Part shown: positions 1 through 6,852 of the stretch, one piece after another
How positions within the stretch are numbered: position 1 is the first letter of the stretch
Layout of the letters: the number at the start of each line of letters is the position of its first letter
Source of the DNA: Lachnospiraceae bacterium
Lineage (GTDB): Bacteria > Bacillota > Clostridia > Lachnospirales > Lachnospiraceae
DNA length: 15,770 bases
Assembly (NCBI GenBank): GCA_900770345.1
Contig: CAAGKF010000136.1
Coordinates: 1-15,770 of the forward strand
Reading direction: 5' to 3'
The notes under the pieces: generated by a model
Seen by the model: only the letters and a program-made list of their open reading frames with translations
The model's database searches: none
Told to the model about the DNA's origin: nothing
Made by a program: the position numbers and the translations under genes

Positions 1-182
1 GTCAAGCGCTGATGCCCGCCGATGACCGTCATGTCGTAATTGACGATGATGGGTTCCACATAGCCAAACTCCTGAATGGACTTCTTGATTTTCTCGTATT
101 CCTTGTCGCCAGGCTTAAGCTGCTTCCTGGGGTTCTATGCCGCAGGCTTCAGCTGGCCGATGGGCAGCATCTTCCATTCCAT
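1..182 (-). pseudogene. ParB/Srx-like nuclease-domain protein, 5' part, interrupted by an amber codon
   Basis: This is the beginning of a phage ParB-like protein whose remainder lies beyond the left edge. From the ATG at 182 the frame reads MEWKMLPIGQLKPAA, then TAG at 135-137, then NPRKQLKPGDKEYEKIKKS, and later EPIIVNYDMTVIGGHQRL up to position 3. The LKPxxxNPR start, the block of charged residues and the GGHQRL motif are typical of phage ParB-domain proteins, often found near a DNA methyltransferase and the terminase genes. The stop replaces the residue just before NPR, usually a Tyr in the family (TAC or TAT), so one base change explains it. An alternative start is the ATG at 170. The start overlaps the end of the upstream HTH gene in another frame. 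I infer a nonsense mutation or a sequencing error. No start codon follows the TAG before the NPR motif, so reinitiation would lose it. Confidence 0.72.
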
Positions 183-372
183 ATCCGATGTCTTCACACG
201 CTTGCTCCTCTCTGAAGGCAGCCGCCACCGCTCTGCCGTAACCGGCGAGGTGGTGCCACCTGCAATAATTCCGTACGCTGTCCCGTGACAGCTTGGTCTT
301 CCTGGCGATGGCTTTGTAGCCCATCCCCTGCTTCCGCATGGCTTCTATCTGCCGACGCTGGCAGTCGTTCAT
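115..372 (-). CDS. small helix-turn-helix protein (85 aa)
   Basis: The protein starts MNDCQRRQIEAMRKQGMGYK and continues with a clear helix-turn-helix around residues 8-40 (GYKAIARKTKLSRDSVRNYC), the pattern seen in resolvase/Hin-type or transposase-like DNA-binding domains. Related small phage proteins carry this HTH followed by a cysteine-rich C-terminus. Here the tail (residues 55-85) has only two scattered cysteines and no CxxC pair, so a zinc ribbon seems absent. The start at 372 has a good ribosome binding site (AAAGGAG, 7 bases upstream). The last 67 bases overlap the ParB-like frame at 1-182. It probably binds DNA near the packaging region, but its target cannot be told from the sequence. 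Identification rests on the HTH only. Confidence 0.7.
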   Translation of the reverse strand: MNDCQRRQIEAMRKQGMGYKAIARKTKLSRDSVRNYCRWHHLAGYGRAVAAAFREEQACEDIGYGMEDAAHRPAEACGIEPQEAA

Positions 373-393
373 GACAGGCTCCTTTCACACAAC

Positions 394-423
394 AAAAAAG
401 CCCCGGGCCAGTCGGCCTGGAGC
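394..423 (-). terminator. intrinsic terminator after the HNH gene
   Basis: On the minus strand a 10-bp stem (GCTCCAGGCC / GGCCCGGGGC, one mismatch and one G-T pair, loop GACT) is followed directly by six T residues. It lies between the HNH gene and the HTH gene, so the HTH/ParB unit either needs read-through or has its own promoter. Confidence 0.75.
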
Positions 424-549
424 AGATGATTCGATTTTAGATGCCGGGTATCCCCCCTTATGAATTTCGCGTTTTTTCACGTTTGAGGGGGCGGCGGTCA
501 TGGACGGAAGGGCTGCAGAGATTTGCATCCCCCCGCCCTACGGACGGAT
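424..549 (-). other. non-coding GC-rich stretch beside the HNH gene; candidate cos region
   Basis: No gene is evident in these 126 bases. On the minus strand they carry a run of Gs just after the HNH stop, then a C-rich block (CCGCCGCCCCC, about 494-504) and an A-rich tract followed by CGCGAAATTC. HNH proteins of this type sit next to the terminase genes and the cos site in many cos-type siphophages and are needed for end formation there. The location and composition fit a cohesive-end site, but no cleavage position can be read from the sequence, and the terminase genes are not in the window. This is an inference from position and resemblance. Confidence 0.3.
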
Positions 550-909
550 TCAGTACTTGTACTCGATGTTCCGGTCTTCGGTCATCGTCTTATGGTCATG
601 GCAGCTCTTGCAAAGGGGCTGCCAGTTCGTTTCGTCCCAGAACAGTTCCGCATCACCGCGATGCGGTTTGATATGGTCAACGACCGTTGCCGGGACGAGA
701 CGGCCTTTTGCTTTGCAGCGGATGCACCAGGGATGACGTTTCAGGAAAAACTTCCTGGCTTTCTGCCACTCTCTCCCGTAGCCACGCAGCACCGCGTTCT
801 TCCGTTCCCCCTGGCACTGCTGTTCATGTTCGTCACAATATTTTCTCCCATACGGCACCAACCTTGGGCAGCCCGGATATTTGCAGGGCGTATTCGGTCT
901 TCTGGGCAT
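550..909 (-). CDS. HNH endonuclease (packaging-associated type)
   Basis: The 119-aa protein has an N-terminal zinc-binding set (C9, C14, C25, H28) and a C-terminal HNH nuclease fold. The catalytic pattern is DHI at residues 78-80, Asn95 in TNWQPLC, and the His residues of CHDHKT at 103-108. Structural zinc ligands are C62xxC65 and C100xxC103. Phage HNH proteins of this size are commonly encoded beside the small and large terminase subunits and take part with terminase in cutting concatemeric DNA at cos. The start at 909 follows GGAG by 9 bases. The gene lies just after a promoter-terminator pair (929-1009) and before a second terminator (394-423), which suggests it belongs to the late/packaging phase. 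Homing endonucleases share the fold, but the compact form and location favour the packaging role. Confidence 0.9.
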   Translation of the reverse strand: MPRRPNTPCKYPGCPRLVPYGRKYCDEHEQQCQGERKNAVLRGYGREWQKARKFFLKRHPWCIRCKAKGRLVPATVVDHIKPHRGDAELFWDETNWQPLCKSCHDHKTMTEDRNIEYKY

Positions 910-928
910 TTACATCATCTCCGGCATC

Positions 929-963
929 AAAAAAGGACCGATGGCGTTCAAACCTCGGTCCTT
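929..963 (-). terminator. intrinsic terminator at the start of the HNH transcript
   Basis: On the minus strand GGACCGA (961-955) pairs perfectly with TCGGTCC (941-935) across a 13-base loop, followed by six T residues (934-929). AA/TT can lengthen the stem. It ends transcripts coming from the DUF1492 gene. It also begins only about a dozen bases after the predicted start from the -10 at 980-985, so it may act as an attenuator. Confidence 0.85.
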
Positions 964-971
964 CATTCTTT

Positions 972-1009
972 TCTTGCTGATTATAGTATATCTTACAGAA
1001 GCCTGTGAC
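972..1009 (-). promoter_or_regulatory. predicted late-type promoter upstream of the HNH gene
   Basis: A perfect TATAAT lies at 985-980 on the minus strand. GTCACA at 1009-1004 is 18 bases upstream and matches the -35 consensus TTGACA at four of six positions. The weak -35 overlaps the third copy of a repeated TGTCAC motif, an arrangement expected of an activator-dependent promoter. The predicted start is near 973, just before the terminator at 929-963. Confidence 0.5.
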
Positions 1010-1044
1010 ATCAAGTGCTGCTTTAGTGACATTCAGTGACATTC
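1005..1044 (-). repeat. three phased TGTCAC repeats, candidate activator site
   Basis: Two perfect tandem 10-mers, GAATGTCACT at 1044-1035 and 1034-1025, are followed by GATGTCAC at 1012-1005. The copies are 10 and 21 bases apart, close to one and two helical turns, so they face the same side of the DNA. They overlap the last codons of the DUF1492 gene and reach the -35 region of the predicted promoter. A binding site for a phage late regulator, possibly the DUF1492 protein itself, is the simplest reading. Confidence 0.5.
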
Positions 1045-1449
1045 GCCAGAAATCTCGATGTGTTTCAGGGCTTCGTCATGCAGCCGGTACACCTGGCGGA
1101 TATGAAGTCCGAGAGTATCGGCAATGGATGCCCAGTCTTTAAAGGCCAAGTAGCGGAGTTCCAAGACGACCCGTTCCCGGGCATCTGGCACTCGGCTGAC
1201 AGCCTTCATGATGTCTGCCTTGAGTTCGACTAGGACGTCGATGGCTTCATCCACTTCCTGTTCCATATCCATCATACGGGCGATGGTTTCTTCCAGACGG
1301 TGCGGATTGGGTGTCCCGCTTGGCGGCACCGGGCTGAGTGTCGATGACGCCTTGATAGCCAGCTGCCGCAAAGACGATACCTGCTCCAGCTTGCTGTCTA
1401 TCTGTATGTTGATGTTCCGTGCCTGTTCCAGGTACGCCTTGGCTTCCAT
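1033..1449 (-). CDS. DUF1492 family, sigma-region-4-like phage transcription regulator
   Basis: The 138-aa protein opens MEAKAYLEQARNINIQIDSK, a helical N-terminus characteristic of DUF1492. It ends with an HTH resembling sigma factor region 4 (residues about 88-130, with RVVLELRYL, WASIADTLGL and HIRQVYRLHDEAL). Such proteins (ArpU/RinA-like) close the early region of many Gram-positive phages and control late genes. I chose ATG 1449 because it matches the family start and follows AAGGAG by 11 bases. ATG 1482, which overlaps the helicase stop as ATGA, would add MKQETEGEEKR. The gene ends inside tandem repeats that I propose as its target, directly before a predicted late promoter. Function is inferred from fold and position; no target has been shown. 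Confidence 0.85.
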   Translation of the reverse strand: MEAKAYLEQARNINIQIDSKLEQVSSLRQLAIKASSTLSPVPPSGTPNPHRLEETIARMMDMEQEVDEAIDVLVELKADIMKAVSRVPDARERVVLELRYLAFKDWASIADTLGLHIRQVYRLHDEALKHIEISGECH

Positions 1450-1478
1450 ACGCTTTTCTTCTCCTTCTGTTTCCTGTT

Positions 1479-2849
1479 TCATAGTATACCCCCATTTTCT
1501 GTTTCCGTCATGCCCAGGTCAGCCTTTACAGCTTCAATCAGTGCGGCCTGGGTTCCGTCTTTGTGTTTCAAGACGTTCAGGATGCGTTCATCAATCGTGT
1601 CCTTGGCTACGATGTGCTGTATGATGACCGTCTTGTCCGCCTGCCCCTGCCGCCAGAGCCGGGCGTTGGTCTGCTGGTACAGCTCCAGGCTCCAGGTCAG
1701 GCCGAACCAGATCAGGATGGAACCGCCTTGCTGCAGGTTTAGGCCGTGTCCGGCAGAAGCTGGATGGATGAGGGCCACAGGCATCTTTCCTGCGTTCCAG
1801 TCGGCGAAATCCTGCGGCTCCTTCAGTTCCCTGGCTTCCATCCGCTCCCGGATGCGGTCCTTATCGTGCTTGAACCAGTACGCCACCAGGACAGACTTCC
1901 CGTTGGCACTTTCTACTAGGTCTTCCAGGGCCTCCAGTTTACGGTCATGGATATTCACGACGTTCTTGTCATCTGTGTAAATGGCGCCGTTCGCCATCTG
2001 CGAAAGCTTCAGGGTAAGCGACGCGGCATTGGCAGAGGTGACCTCGCCGCCTGGAAGCTCCAGTACCAGGGACTTCTTCAGCTTATCGTACCGTTTCTTT
2101 TCCGTTTCACTCAAGCAGACCTCTTTCGCTACGCTCACCAGTTCCGGCATCTCCAGATAATCTGTTGCCTTCATGGACACGGTGATGTCGGAAATCTGGT
2201 GATAGATGGATTCTTCCGCTCCCGGCAGTGGCTTGTAGGAATACACCACCATGCCGTTGCGTTTGTCTGGCTGGAAGTAGAGGTTCCGGTACTGGCTGAT
2301 ATATCTTCCCAGACGCTCTCCCATATCCAGGATGCGGAACTCAGCCCAGAGGTCCATCAAGCCATTGCCGCTGGGTGTCCCCGTCAGCCCTACGATGCGT
2401 TTCACCTTCGGCCGCATGGCCTTCATGGCACGGAACCGCTTCGACTGGTGGTTCTTGAAACTCGACAGCTCGTCCAGGACGACCATATCGAAATCCAGGC
2501 GGCTGTTCTCATAGAGCCAGGCCAGGTTCTCGCGGTTCACGATATAGATATCCGCATCCTGTTGCAAAGCCCGCCGCCGTTCTGCCACGGTTCCCACGAC
2601 CACACTGCAGGTCAGCTCTTTCAGGTGATCCCACTTCCTGAGTTCATCCGGCCAGGTGTCTCTCGCCACCCGCAGCGGAGCTATCACCAGCACCCGCTTA
2701 ACTTCAAAGGCATCATACATGAGGTCACGGATGGCCGTCAGCGTTGTCACCGTCTTGCCGAGGCCCATGTCTAGGAACAGGGCTGTAATGGGATGGGACT
2801 TGATGTATTCGATGGCGTATTTCTGATAATCATGCGGCATGAACTTCAT
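1479..2849 (-). CDS. SNF2-like superfamily 2 helicase (phage DEAD/DEAH type)
   Basis: The 456-aa protein is a compact two-domain SF2 ATPase. Visible motifs are a Q-like start (MPHDYQKYAI), Walker A GLGKT at 29-33, motif II DELS at 126-129, motif III LTGTP at 155-159 and motif VI QQTNARLWRQGQ near 390-400, which with the following DKTVIIQHIVAKDTIDERI is typical of SNF2/Rad54-like phage helicases. It has no extra DNA-binding domain, and its size is usual for phage replication modules. It probably remodels or unwinds DNA during replication or recombination. Its ATG overlaps the VRR-NUC stop (ATGA), and its stop overlaps the longer alternative start of the DUF1492 gene, so the three are translationally coupled. 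An AAAGGGGG about 9 bases upstream serves as the RBS. A VRR-NUC plus SNF2 pair is a common arrangement in Bacillota phages. Confidence 0.93.
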   Translation of the reverse strand: MKFMPHDYQKYAIEYIKSHPITALFLDMGLGKTVTTLTAIRDLMYDAFEVKRVLVIAPLRVARDTWPDELRKWDHLKELTCSVVVGTVAERRRALQQDADIYIVNRENLAWLYENSRLDFDMVVLDELSSFKNHQSKRFRAMKAMRPKVKRIVGLTGTPSGNGLMDLWAEFRILDMGERLGRYISQYRNLYFQPDKRNGMVVYSYKPLPGAEESIYHQISDITVSMKATDYLEMPELVSVAKEVCLSETEKKRYDKLKKSLVLELPGGEVTSANAASLTLKLSQMANGAIYTDDKNVVNIHDRKLEALEDLVESANGKSVLVAYWFKHDKDRIRERMEARELKEPQDFADWNAGKMPVALIHPASAGHGLNLQQGGSILIWFGLTWSLELYQQTNARLWRQGQADKTVIIQHIVAKDTIDERILNVLKHKDGTQAALIEAVKADLGMTETENGGIL

Positions 2850-3154
2850 GCACCTCCGCCCCCTTTCCCATCAGGCATGTGGGCGATAGCCTTCAGGACT
2901 GCGGGAATATCCTCCATGGCATCCAGGACGAATACCTGGTAGCCCAGCCGTCGCAACATGGCATGGCGCTTCAGCTGCAGCGGCCTTGGCTTCTGCCCCG
3001 GCGCCTTTACTTCCACAAAGCCCATCTTCCCATCAGCCAATAGAATCAAGCGGTCCGGCATACCTGCAAATGATGGCGAAACAAGCTTCACTGCCTTACC
3101 GCCAGCCTTCTCCGTTTCCATCACCAGGTGGTGTTCGATTACTTTTTCTCGCAT
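2846..3154 (-). CDS. VRR-NUC domain nuclease
   Basis: The 102-aa protein is a stand-alone VRR-NUC (PD-(D/E)xK superfamily) nuclease. The active-site pattern is GMPDR at 31-35 (Asp34) and FVEVK at 46-50 (Glu48, Lys50), followed by QLKRH at 60-64. Phage members are thought to act as structure-specific or Holliday-junction nucleases. I chose ATG 3154 because it follows AGAGGTGA by 5-6 bases and the protein then begins MREKVIEHHLV like its relatives. A longer frame to ATG 3223 would have to translate the iteron-like repeat at 3178-3197 and lacks an RBS. The stop overlaps the helicase start. Together with the helicase it probably resolves recombination or replication intermediates. Confidence 0.92.
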   Translation of the reverse strand: MREKVIEHHLVMETEKAGGKAVKLVSPSFAGMPDRLILLADGKMGFVEVKAPGQKPRPLQLKRHAMLRRLGYQVFVLDAMEDIPAVLKAIAHMPDGKGGGGA

Positions 3155-3176
3155 ATTACTCACCTCTTTTTTATAG

Positions 3177-3282
3177 GGGTGCAGGTCGGTGAAGGTCGTT
3201 TCATAAACTTCCCTTAAAGACATTTTTTCTATTTTTCAGCCCTAAAGGGGGTTTATATATTGACCTGCACCGACCTGCACCC
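3177..3282. repeat. iteron-like inverted repeat between primase and VRR-NUC genes
   Basis: The left arm, 3178-3197, is two 10-mers GGTGCAGGTC and GGTGAAGGTC. The right arm, 3262-3281, read on the other strand, is GGTGCAGGTC twice. The arms match at 19 of 20 positions, or 20 of 21 with one flanking base, and are separated by 64 bases that include a T/A-rich tract. Four 10-bp units in opposed pairs beside the primase-helicase gene suggest a replication origin or a binding site for a replication or regulatory protein. The spacer and left arm overlap a frame in line with VRR-NUC, but no RBS supports translating it. Confidence 0.6.
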
Positions 3283-3293
3283 TTCCCTTTTTC

Positions 3294-5537
3294 TTACAGG
3301 AAATCTGTGACTTTCAGCTTCAGCCCATAAATGAAATACCCGGCTTTCCGCTTACGCCTGTCAAACCCAGTTTTCTCTAATGCTCCGTAAAAATCCGTCG
3401 TACTGCGGGTATACTCGTTCATCTGCTGGCAGTACAGCCGATAGGCCGTATAAAGTTCCCCGGACTTCTCGCTGAAAGAGGCATCTTCTTCACAGCAGTC
3501 ATCCAGGAAATGCCGAAGCCAGTCATTCTGCCCGCGGTATTCATTGATGGCAGATGCGACGCAATCAGGCGTATCCAAGTGATAGTTCTTGGCAATGACC
3601 CTCTCCGCCCCTTCGATGATCCACTGCAGGATGGCAGGACCGGCTTTCTCCACCAGGTAGTCTGCGTAGTTCTTGATGTCGCTCTTCCCTTCGAACTGGG
3701 CCTTGAAGGGCATGACGATAAGACGCCGCCATGTCCCTTCGTCATTGGCTCCCACCCTGGGCAGGTGGTTCGTGTAGAGAACCAGCGTGTGTGTCGGTAC
3801 GAACTTAAAAGGATCCTTATACTTCTTTTCGCCGCTCACTTCATCCGTCGAGCAGAGCTGTTTCAGGATGGACGTAGAAAGCCGGACGCCTTCTTCCATT
3901 TCGGCGGCAATGATCATGCGCTTCCCCTTCAGCTCCGCCATTTCCGGACGGACGTTCCGCTTGCAGCCTGCCGTCAGGGCATCGGCAGAGATGCCGCCGC
4001 AGTAGCTGCCAAGGACGCGGGCCAGGGAATTCCAGTAGGTCGACTTGCCGTTGCGGCCGTCGCCGTACGCGATGACCAGGGCTTCTACATAGACTTTGCC
4101 GATAGCCATGAGACCGCTGATTTCCTGGGCGTAGTCGATGAGCGCCGTATCGCCGGTAAAGAACTGCCGGACGGCCTGTTCCCAAATAGCTTTCCCTTCG
4201 ATGCCCGGGTCTACAGAGGTACATTTCGTGATGAAGTCCGTCGCTCGGTGTTCCTGCCGTCCCCGCATCCCTTTCCGCAGATCATATGTATAAGACGGGG
4301 TGTTCAGCAGGAATTCATCTGCATCCAGTGCCTGGATAGGCATCTGGACCATGGGTTTCAATGCCTGCAAGGCCGACAGGATATAGCGCATATCGCGGCG
4401 TTTCAGGACAAACTTCCGGTACGCTTCTGCGGCAAGGTAGGCGGCGTAGGCTTTGGTCTGCTTTTCCTCAATCATCTTCTCCAGGTTCCGTCCGCCCTTA
4501 CGGATGATATCTTCCGAAATCCCTGTCCCTGCTAATTCCCTGAGTGCCTGCTCGGACTGTTCATTAGCATCAGCCAGCTGCAAATCCAGGAATTCTTCCG
4601 CTGCACCGACCGCTGCCTGCCGCGATTCTTCCCAGCAGATGCCATCGTAGCGGATGAAATCCGTGCTGTCGGTGTAGCGCAGCTCGTTGCCGTATTCTCT
4701 GGCGATGACCTTGGCCTGGCCGATATCCGAATAATCCTCCGGCCGCAAGGAGTCCCGGGTGCCGAAATCGTTGTTGTATTCATCCGGGCTGACGTAACCT
4801 TCCTGCTTTGCGATGCGCTTGCCGAACCGTACGGCACTGCCCCAGATAGTGTTCAGCTCGGTGTCGGGAAGCGGCGGGTCGCACTTTTCCGCTTCGTCGA
4901 GGAAAATCTGGTACGCCTTTTCCGTCGCCCCGTAACGTTTGATGACGCGGCCGGCAAAACGGCTCATGGTGCTGTTCCGGCGTCCGGCCGGGATACTGCG
5001 TGACTCGGTATCTCCCACTTTGAGTACCTGGTCGATTGTCGTTTCCCCGTCCTGCCACAATACTTTCTCGACAGGGCAGCCATAGATGAACCGGGCTGCA
5101 TCGAGAGCCGCTTCATCGAAGAAGGGATACGCCCGGTGGATTGCCCGTTTCAGTTCTGTATAGTGCTGTTCATCCGTAATATCCGGGATCCCGAAATAAG
5201 CATGGAAGCGCGGTCTGGCACACTTCCCGTCCTTGGGTTTCATGTGATTCCTTGATGGCACGACGGCCACCGAGACTTTCGGCAGCATGGCCAGGAGCTT
5301 TTCCATGGAAATCCAGTCAGCAGGATTCTCCGAGTGAGTGTTGTCACAATCCATGACCAGGACGTCGGCGGAGAGAAAATTCTCCCGCTTCCGATAACAA
5401 TCTTTGAAGGCTACGCAGACATGATCGAAGGCGGCTGCCGCCTTCAGGTCCTCGGCACAGCTGATTTTCTGCTGCCTGGGATAGCGGCAGTTCGCTTCCA
5501 CGCCAGCAAAGTCTGACCTATAAAGTGTAAAATCCAT
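3294..5537 (-). CDS. P4-type primase-polymerase / superfamily 3 helicase
   Basis: The 747-aa protein combines an archaeo-eukaryotic primase domain with a D5/P4-type SF3 helicase. In the N-terminal part the metal-binding DxD appears as DCD at 63-65, the catalytic His in RPRFHAYF at 108-115 (His112), and a third acidic residue in ALDAARF near 146. The C-terminal part has Walker A GDGRNGKST at 492-500, an acidic Walker B region MIIAAEMEEG at 541-550, the SF3 sensor TNHLPRV at 589-595 and the arginine patch GTWRRLIVMPF at 601-611. It is expected to open the origin, unwind and prime phage DNA. ATG 5537 follows GAGGTGA, which lies inside the last codons of the upstream gene, so the two are coupled. 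The iteron-like repeat follows its stop by about 12 bases. Size and motifs are complete. Confidence 0.95.
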   Translation of the reverse strand: MDFTLYRSDFAGVEANCRYPRQQKISCAEDLKAAAAFDHVCVAFKDCYRKRENFLSADVLVMDCDNTHSENPADWISMEKLLAMLPKVSVAVVPSRNHMKPKDGKCARPRFHAYFGIPDITDEQHYTELKRAIHRAYPFFDEAALDAARFIYGCPVEKVLWQDGETTIDQVLKVGDTESRSIPAGRRNSTMSRFAGRVIKRYGATEKAYQIFLDEAEKCDPPLPDTELNTIWGSAVRFGKRIAKQEGYVSPDEYNNDFGTRDSLRPEDYSDIGQAKVIAREYGNELRYTDSTDFIRYDGICWEESRQAAVGAAEEFLDLQLADANEQSEQALRELAGTGISEDIIRKGGRNLEKMIEEKQTKAYAAYLAAEAYRKFVLKRRDMRYILSALQALKPMVQMPIQALDADEFLLNTPSYTYDLRKGMRGRQEHRATDFITKCTSVDPGIEGKAIWEQAVRQFFTGDTALIDYAQEISGLMAIGKVYVEALVIAYGDGRNGKSTYWNSLARVLGSYCGGISADALTAGCKRNVRPEMAELKGKRMIIAAEMEEGVRLSTSILKQLCSTDEVSGEKKYKDPFKFVPTHTLVLYTNHLPRVGANDEGTWRRLIVMPFKAQFEGKSDIKNYADYLVEKAGPAILQWIIEGAERVIAKNYHLDTPDCVASAINEYRGQNDWLRHFLDDCCEEDASFSEKSGELYTAYRLYCQQMNEYTRSTTDFYGALEKTGFDRRKRKAGYFIYGLKLKVTDFL

Positions 5538-5538
5538 C

Positions 5539-5937
5539 TTATTTCACCTCGTTAATATACCGAATTGGTTTTCCTTTTCTTTGGGCGTACTGGATTTCTT
5601 TTTCCATTCCCGCCGAAATCACATCGCCAAAGACCCAGAGTTCGACGCAACGGGACAATAGTGCGATATCCATAAAGAGTGCCAGTTCCCGTTCCGATTC
5701 TTCGTCGAGGAACTGCGGTAGATACAGATGCGGTGCCAGAGGGATATATCCATGGTCTACCGTATAGCGGCAGTAGGCACAGGCTTTCCGGATATTTTCT
5801 TCCACATCCCCGGCATAGGGCGAACACACGTACACAACAGGCATGAACGGGAACCTTTGTGGTTCCACGTTCCTGATTGCCTGATACGCTGTCGGGTCCG
5901 GATAGTACTCTGCATTACGTTTCGGATTGTTTTCCAT
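5539..5937 (-). CDS. DUF4406/DUF7768-like, nucleoside 2-deoxyribosyltransferase fold
   Basis: The 132-aa protein has the Rossmann-like pattern of small deoxyribosyltransferase relatives: a strand and loop VVYVCSPYAGDVEENIRKA near 34-52, HGYIPLAPHLYLPQFLD near 62-78, and ELWVFGDVISAGMEKEI near 98-114. Families of this type are common in phage replication modules and are thought to bind or modify nucleotides; the true reaction of the phage members is unknown. I took ATG 5937 (MENNPKRN), preceded by GGAGGGGTGG, and not the longer frame to 6018, which would lie deep inside the upstream gene. Even so it overlaps that gene by 23 bases. Its end carries the RBS for the primase gene. Confidence 0.85.
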   Translation of the reverse strand: MENNPKRNAEYYPDPTAYQAIRNVEPQRFPFMPVVYVCSPYAGDVEENIRKACAYCRYTVDHGYIPLAPHLYLPQFLDEESERELALFMDIALLSRCVELWVFGDVISAGMEKEIQYAQRKGKPIRYINEVK

Positions 5938-6136
5938 GCAGTTCCATCCACCCCTCCGCACATTCATCGCACAATACTGCCGTTCCCACCAGGTCAGCGT
6001 CACTGTCTGACAGGACATCCTTCAGATTGACAGGTACTTCCCTGCCACAGACCGGGCAACGGCAGAAAACGTTTTCGTCATTGATTTCGACCGTCACATC
6101 GACACCATCCTTAAGTGGTTCTTTTACGTAAAACAT
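5915..6136 (-). CDS. small zinc-ribbon protein (73 aa)
   Basis: The protein contains CRCPVCG at 25-31 and LCDEC at 55-59, giving two CxxC pairs (C27/C30 and C56/C59) spaced as in a zinc ribbon. The rest is acidic, and it ends HGKQSET. I recognise no named family. ATG 6136 follows GGAGG by 8-9 bases, and the stop of the rha-like gene lies inside this leader, so the genes are coupled. It probably binds DNA, RNA or a partner protein of the replication complex; nothing more specific can be read. Confidence 0.75.
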   Translation of the reverse strand: MFYVKEPLKDGVDVTVEINDENVFCRCPVCGREVPVNLKDVLSDSDADLVGTAVLCDECAEGWMELHGKQSET

Positions 6137-6139
6137 GTT

Positions 6140-6802
6140 TCATCCCTCCAGTTCCGTCTTGTAATAGGTCATGAGCATCTGCTTGCGCTGCTGGAAATCC
6201 GGGCAGGAATACAGCAGGCCGTAATCCAGGTGCTGCAGCCGGTCCAGAGCATGGATCTGCTGTGCAGTCAGATAAGGCCGGATGCTCTGCCCTTTTTCGA
6301 TGCCGTTGGCCAGCCGGAACTGCTTGGCAGACATCCCCAGGACGATGCGGTTCAGCATGTCGGCTTCATTGCTGAAGTGATATGCCTTCGGGCTTTCATG
6401 CAGCCGACAGATCATGTCCGTCAGCATGGGGAATTCCTGCCGGGCAGACAGGAGCGACCGAATGCACTGCTCCATCTCGTTGAAACGCTGGATATAGAGT
6501 TCCTTGAAGTGCATCGCCTTCGAGCCTGTGTAGCCCATGACCAGCATGGTGAACCCATCGCGGGTCAGCAGGTAACGTGGCAGTTTTCTTCCCCTGGCAT
6601 CACGATATGTATTGCCCTCAAAATTGAGTGCAATGAATTCTGGGCTTAATCCAGAATTGGATGCAGTGATTCGTCCGATATCACGCAGAACGTTATAATG
6701 CTGTTTTTCAAAAGTCGCTGCAACAAACAGGCTGTCGACCCTTGGTACACCTCTCTGATCAGCAAACACGCCAAATTCATCTTCTGGAATCAAAAACTTC
6801 AT
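6140..6802 (-). CDS. rha: Rha family phage regulatory protein
   Basis: The 220-aa protein matches the phage pRha family. The N-terminal domain contains PRVDSLFVAATFEKQHYNVL, a conserved early block of the family, then NTYRDARGRKLPRYLLTRDGFTMLVMGYTGSKAMHFKELYIQRFNEME (about residues 65-113), where the YLLTRDGF and FTGxKA-like motifs are diagnostic. The C-terminal half is helical without a recognisable catalytic motif. Rha proteins are regulators that affect phage growth in particular hosts, and related domains occur in antirepressors. Here it opens the second replication unit, about 50 bases after the 34-bp element at 6853-6886. The RBS is a modest AAAGGCGGGA. It may tune the switch between lysogeny and replication. 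Confidence 0.87.
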   Translation of the reverse strand: MKFLIPEDEFGVFADQRGVPRVDSLFVAATFEKQHYNVLRDIGRITASNSGLSPEFIALNFEGNTYRDARGRKLPRYLLTRDGFTMLVMGYTGSKAMHFKELYIQRFNEMEQCIRSLLSARQEFPMLTDMICRLHESPKAYHFSNEADMLNRIVLGMSAKQFRLANGIEKGQSIRPYLTAQQIHALDRLQHLDYGLLYSCPDFQQRKQMLMTYYKTELEG

Positions 6803-6852
6803 AGCGAATCCCGCCTTTCTTAAAATAAATATCCGAGGAAATTCCCTCTGAT

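Noticed and set aside
833..1042. 69-codon minus-strand frame across the promoter and terminator upstream of HNH
   Set aside because: It has no RBS, runs through the terminator and the tandem repeats, and ends inside the HNH gene in another frame.
1025..1044. Tandem 10-mers read as the beginning of a CRISPR array
   Set aside because: The repeats are only 10 bases, adjacent and without spacers, and no cas genes are present. The Cas4-like DUF2800 protein is a phage recombination family.
1947..2774. Plus-strand frame of 275 codons opposite the SNF2-like helicase
   Set aside because: His- and Val-rich shadow of the helicase gene with no start signal.
3155..3223. N-terminal extension of the VRR-NUC protein to ATG 3223
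   Set aside because: No RBS is present there, the extension is made from the iteron-like repeat, and ATG 3154 has a strong RBS and the family-like start.
3510..4535. Long plus-strand frame of 341 codons opposite the primase gene
   Set aside because: It lies wholly antisense to a gene with complete primase and helicase motifs, has no RBS and shows no domain; it is a GC-rich shadow frame.
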